The notes under the pieces: generated by a model
The model's input: the letters and a program-made list of their open reading frames with translations, nothing else
Databases searched by the model: none
What the model was told of the DNA's origin: nothing
Made by a program: the position numbers and the translations under genes
Shown: piece by piece, positions 60,086 to 64,000 of the stretch
Numbering within the stretch: the stretch's first letter is position 1
Layout: every line of letters starts with the position of its first letter
NCBI GenBank assembly: GCA_020698575.1
Contig: CM036256.1
Coordinates: forward strand, 12,539,908-12,603,907
From: Bostrychus sinensis
Lineage: Eukaryota > Chordata > Actinopteri > Gobiiformes > Eleotridae
Direction of reading: 5' to 3'
Length of the DNA: 64,000 nucleotides

Positions 60086-60419
60086 GAGCTGAAGACCATC
60101 CACTGTACCTTTAACTTTGGCGTTATTTGTCCATATATTTAACATTTCCAAGTTATAGACGCCTAAATGGACAAGGTGCAGATACAGTGATTTAGGTATA
60201 GGCCTATTCTTGAGTACAAACTAAAAATACTATTGGATGCTGGCAGGAAGTGAAATGCCCAAATTGCCGCAGTGATTTTATTAGTTTTGAAAGTCACGAG
60301 CAGCCTAAGCACAGATTTCAAAGTTATCTCAACCTTTATATTTTGATTGGGGGCATTATCCATAATCGCCTGGCTTTCGAGCAATTAGATTTCCAGACTC
60401 ACTAATGACCAAAGGGAGT

Positions 60420-61750
60420 CCGTGTGTGTGACTCATGCTTTCTCCCTTTCTCTTCTTGTGCGCGCTGTTGACTGGACAGCGGCGCTCGCAGTTCTCCCTG
60501 CTGTCCTCTTGGTGGCGCCGTGAGCTCAGACTTCAGCGCGCTCCGTCTCCCTTTCTACCTGCTGCTGCTGCACCATTAGCAGTCTTCTTCCAGCACATAT
60601 GGGCTTTAAGATGTGCTCCAAGCTGGAATCACGCCCCGCAAAACTGGAGTTGTGGATAGGCCCCTGAGGCGGTGACTGGCTCCGTTCGTCACATTGCGTC
60701 AGAGTAAACAAAACGCTGACGTGAATTAAAAAAAAAAAAAATCAAATGCTTGGTGAGCTATATATCTGATTCAGCTGTGGGTGCACACACTGTCCTCCTC
60801 TCTTTTAATTACCACCAGGCATTCCTTCAAAATTAATGGACATTTTTGGACCAGGCCTCCTGCAAATTCAAAGTTTCCAAAAACTTCCACTCATTTTGGA
60901 CGCACTCTGTCTCTCTCCCCTTCTCACTCTGCTTGATGCCATGCGTTTAAAGCCAAGCTCACGCTGTGCTGCTGCAGTTAATTTGCTTTATTAATATCTA
61001 ATAATAAGTCCCCGATGCAGAGAAGCAGCGAGAAGAAGCGCAGCTAGATTTGGTGCCTGGGTTTTCAAAAAAAAAAAAAGGCTTCACGAGGGCCTCGCTT
61101 CTACTACTTCAATCCCTTCACAGATAACAAAAAGATATAATTTATTTTATTATTTTTCGTTTAGATGTGGCAAATGAAACATTATAAGCTTGTAGAAAAT
61201 GTAAAATTAACGTTAAGAATAAAGGTGGCCTGTATTATAGCACAAAATGAGGCTTCGAGGAAATGCGCCAGACGCACGGCCATTAACGCGACATTAAAAA
61301 TCTACAGTGCAGTGATTGGAAATGGATAGAAAAGATGGAGATGAGCTGGGAAACCGGAGACGAGTCACTGGAGCAGCGGACAGCGTCAGTCCCAGGAGGC
61401 CGTGAACTTCTGAAGCCTGATCCCTTTTATGAAAAAAACACAGCCAATCGTTTCCCAGCTCTGCCATAATCATACGAGCCTAATTGGACTCATTGATGAC
61501 GCGGTGAGTGCACAAATTGATTGGTAATGGCCGTCACATAACCGCGGTGTGTCTGCCAGCGGTTCAAATAAAAGAAAAGTTTGGGTTGAAAAACTTGAAA
61601 GAGGGGATGGGTGGGTGCTTATAGAGAGGCAGGTGGGGAAGGGTCTGAAGGCTGCGTCGATGAGGAAGGAACTGTACTATTATATTCCGGGAGGGCGGCT
61701 TGATGACGTCTACAGCATCCTTAATGTGACTTATCGGGGGAGGGCGGAGG
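60420..61750 (+). promoter_or_regulatory. adcyap1: adcyap1 upstream region
   Basis: Repeat-poor DNA. Motifs: a CRE-like TGACGTC at 61,704-61,710; a second TGACG at 61,496; and a homeodomain-rich stretch near 61,460-61,540 (cataatcatacg, cctaattggactc). PACAP genes are known to respond to cAMP, so the CRE-like site is plausible. The low repeat content compared with neighbours suggests constraint. Confidence 0.4.
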
Positions 61751-61753
61751 GGA

Positions 61754-61761
61754 GATAAAAA
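61754..61761 (+). promoter_or_regulatory. adcyap1: TATA-like box, adcyap1
   Basis: GATAAAAA about 30 bp before the likely start near 61,785. Modest match. Confidence 0.3.
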
Positions 61762-61784
61762 TCCAAGGCAATCACAGCACAGGA

Positions 61785-62136
61785 CAAAAGTTTCGAGCGA
61801 GCGATATGAAGACGCACACGACACGCGGTTGGTTTTTGTGACTTTTCGGGCGCTTTTTTTCCCCCCTTCTCCAACGTGCGCGCAGTTGACTCCTCTTTCT
61901 TTCAGTGACTGAGTTCAAAGTGAGATAGACGCGAACTGAGGGGAACATAAAGGAGAGTCGACGCGGAGACGGCGCTTCAAGCCAAAAGGGATAAGAAGTG
62001 CTCTCTCTACGCTCGCAGACACGCCCGGACCCTGCCTCTTCTTCCTCCTCCATCCTCCGTCTCCCTCCAGCAACAGCAGCAGCAGCAGCAGCAGCAGCAC
62101 CGCGCGCCTCCTGTTCTCCTTTTCTTCCTGATATAG
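61785..62136 (+). other. adcyap1: adcyap1 non-coding exon 1
   Basis: CpG-rich 5' UTR ending at ATAG|gtatgt (62,137). It contains an uninterrupted (CAG)8 tract at 62,074-62,097. The start position is estimated from the TATA-like box. Confidence 0.6.
62074..62097 (+). repeat. (CAG)8 tract in 5' UTR
   Basis: Eight pure CAG units, preceded by CAGCAA, in the predicted adcyap1 first exon. Confidence 0.95.
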
Positions 62137-62395
62137 GTATGTTGTGCCACCGCGGACTGCATGGGCACTGATGGAGAGCGGCGTAAAGTCACAGGAATTA
62201 GTCTATTTTTGGATACTTTGCATGTAGTGGATTGACTATAACTTTGATTTAAGGTAACAAACACCTTTAATACAGTTATGATTATGCTTTTAGACATATT
62301 TAAAGCTTGAAAAATGTTTATTGCGTAGAAAGAATTATGTTTTATGTTCCTAAGGCGTTAGTATATTGATAATGCCTTTATGTTTTCCCTGCAGC

Positions 62396-62499
62396 ATGGC
62401 CAGTTCGAGTAAAGCCACTCTAATCTTACTCATCTACGGAATCTTAGTGCACTACAGCGTCTTCTGCACACCCCTTGGACTAAGTTACCCTAAAATCAG
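62396..62499 (+). CDS. adcyap1: adcyap1 coding exon 1 (signal peptide)
   Basis: Acceptor ctgcag, ATG at 62,396, a hydrophobic signal core LILLIYGILV, and donor gtaggt after two bases of an Arg codon. Confidence 0.93.
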
Positions 62500-62698
62500 G
62501 TAGGTTCCTTTACCCCCATCCCTCTCGGCGACACTTATTTTATGCGTAATGCCACGAATTTCTGTGCACGGCGCTTTGAAGTGGTAGTTGTATTTATGTT
62601 CATGCTGTAATTACGCACAAAGGCTGCTGCGCTTCTTTCCCACACCTTGTGCGCATACGGTGATTGATGAAAGCCATAGTTGTCAAAGCGCACGGGTG

Positions 62699-62738
<40 letters not shown>

Positions 62739-63912
62739 TGTGTGTGACAGTGAGGTATGGGTCCGGCGGGACGCTCCTCACAAGTCGCTCTTATTAAACT
62801 GAAACCGAGCGCCGGATGACGGGGGGCTGTCGTCACGCGCAGAGGCGAGGCAAAGCGAGAAGAAATCTGAGCCACTTTTTATCTTTTTTTTTTTTTTTTT
62901 TTTTTTTTCTTGTTATTGTGGCAAAAGCGTGATTTGGGCGTGGTTATTGTCCACATCATAATTGCGGCATTATGTTTTTTCGTTTTTCAGTTTCATTATT
63001 AATATTTCAGTGTCCACGCCTACTCGAGGTGTGAGGGTTTTCACACCCATTGTTCCTCATTTTTTAAATATTAATGAGCCCATGTAAGGATACCGATGCC
63101 AAATCAAAAATAAAATGCTTTTAACGATTTTATAATGATGTTTAGACATATGAGAATAAATAAAGATATTTTAATACCTTATTTTAATTTGTTTGTATTA
63201 TTCGATTGTTTCTTCGCTGTTTTTCTAACCAACATTCATTCGTTTTAAACATTTTCGTTCCTTTACTATTTTTCACGTATTTCGCATCCCGTAGAAGAAC
63301 AGCAGGTGCGCGCGTTTGTCCGCATTCTTCCACTATATTCCTCTACTGCTGCGTCTCACATAGACACTGCTGCTGCTGCTGCACGCTGCACGCCTGACTG
63401 ATCTATGCTTTTTCTCCTCCGCATCCAGACTTGAAAACGACGCCTTCGATGAGGACGGCAACACATTACCAGACATGGGTTTCGACACGGACCAAATAGC
63501 GATACGTAGTCCGGACGAGGCGTATACGCTCTACTACCCGCCAGAGAAGAGGTAAATCCTACACTTTTCGTTTTCTTTATTTTATTTTATTTTATTATTT
63601 TTTTTTTTTGTCTTAACCATTTCTGATGCTCTCGTGTTCCTCTGTCCGGTGTTATTTTCACGAGGAGTAGCCTAAAATGAGCACGCCTTAATAGTCTTCT
63701 ATAAAAGGGGGAGGCATTTTAGGCTACTTTTTGGATCATTGTCTGCGCTTTTCTTTTTTGAGTCTTCCTTGGATTGATATGTGTGTTTTGGCGTTTTATC
63801 ATCTCAGATCAGAAAGGCATGCTGAGGAGGAATTAGATAGAGCCTTGAGGGACATCCTGGGTCAGTTAACAGCGAGACATTATCTGCATTCGCTGATGAC
63901 AATACGCGCAGG
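62396..63912 (+). CDS. adcyap1: PACAP/PRP neuropeptide precursor, N-terminal part
   Basis: Precursor of pituitary adenylate cyclase-activating polypeptide, a secreted cAMP-raising neuropeptide, and of PRP/GHRH-like peptide. Coding exons seen: 62,396-62,499 (MASSSKATLILLIYGILV..., signal peptide), 63,429-63,551 (cryptic peptide, LENDAFDEDGNTLPDMGF...) and 63,808-63,912 (PRP: HAEEELDRALRDILGQ, then LHSLM). Junctions are in frame (phases 2, 2, 2). The PRP segment is closer to the fish GRF-like form (LLDRALRDIL in other fish, from memory) than to the MFNKAYRK form, so this may be one of the two teleost paralogues. The 105-bp PRP exon is divisible by three. The last exon, with PACAP itself and its KR cleavage sites, is beyond the window edge. 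Confidence 0.93.
62696..62747 (+). repeat. (TG)n microsatellite
   Basis: A mostly pure TG run, broken by single CG and TA steps, in adcyap1 intron 2. Confidence 0.9.
62884..62908 (+). repeat. Poly(T) run
   Basis: About 25 consecutive T in adcyap1 intron 2. Confidence 0.9.
63429..63551 (+). CDS. adcyap1: adcyap1 coding exon 2 (propeptide)
   Basis: Acceptor atccag; encodes an acidic propeptide (DEDGNTLPDMGFDTDQIAIR), then AYTLYYPPEK, ending in a split Arg that supplies the dibasic KR before PRP. Donor gtaaat. Confidence 0.93.
63808..63912 (+). CDS. adcyap1: adcyap1 coding exon 3 (PRP/GHRH-like)
   Basis: 105 bp after acceptor ctcag. Encodes R-SER then HAEEELDRALRDILGQLTAR and YLHSLMTIRAG. Donor gtaagg. 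Phase 2 on both sides, so its loss would keep the frame. Confidence 0.9.
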
Positions 63913-64000
63913 GTAAGGGCATCCTCTTATACGCGTCTACCTGCAGCATTCATATCCATCACCATTTCATTTGCTTCCATAAAAGGTTGCTGCTCCATCA

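Noticed and set aside
61564..62297. Several minus-strand open frames with poly-Cys or poly-Leu
   Set aside because: Produced by reading the adcyap1 5' UTR CAG tract on the opposite strand.

Overview
The window is nuclear DNA from a ray-finned fish, probably a percomorph-type teleost. Genes are split into short GT-AG exons and the intergenic DNA is AT-rich. There are many small terminal-inverted-repeat DNA transposons, Tc1-like remnants, SINE-like tails and microsatellites. The coding exons match vertebrate families closely. No prokaryotic, organellar or viral gene was recognised.

Layout. (1) About 1-11,400: the 5' end of colec12 (collectin-12, scavenger receptor) on the minus strand, with coding exon 1 at 10,820-10,826 and exon 2 at 8,543-8,593. 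The rest of that gene lies to the left of the window. One unidentified plus-strand exon-like segment (464-576) and many mobile elements share this interval. (2) About 11,400-17,370: a gene-poor spacer with repeats and a candidate upstream exon or promoter for clul1. (3) 17,409-20,737: a complete clul1 (clusterin-like 1) on the plus strand, eight coding exons, 465 aa. (4) 22,546-58,6xx: yes1 (Src-family tyrosine kinase) on the minus strand, eleven coding exons, 546 aa, with a 13.6-kb first intron and a non-coding first exon near 58,357. (5) About 58,700-61,750: spacer and likely regulatory DNA. (6) 61,78x to the window end: adcyap1 (PACAP/PRP precursor) on the plus strand, 5'-UTR exon plus three coding exons. 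The exon for mature PACAP lies beyond the right edge.

The order and orientation colec12(-) clul1(+) yes1(-) adcyap1(+) match the human 18p11.32 block as known from established knowledge. tyms, enosf1 and cetn1, which interleave with this block in human, are not seen here: only 1.8 kb separates the clul1 and yes1 stop codons. The neighbours do not form a pathway. This is conserved synteny: an innate-immune/scavenger lectin receptor, a retina-associated secreted clusterin relative, a membrane-anchored kinase and a neuropeptide precursor.

I found no convincing previously undescribed system. The most useful second looks are the orphan exon at 464-576, the FLVR-to-FLAR change in the Yes1 SH2 domain, the frame-neutral and divergent PRP exon of adcyap1, a near-perfect hairpin at 15,393-15,451, and several mobile elements with clear 8-bp target duplications.
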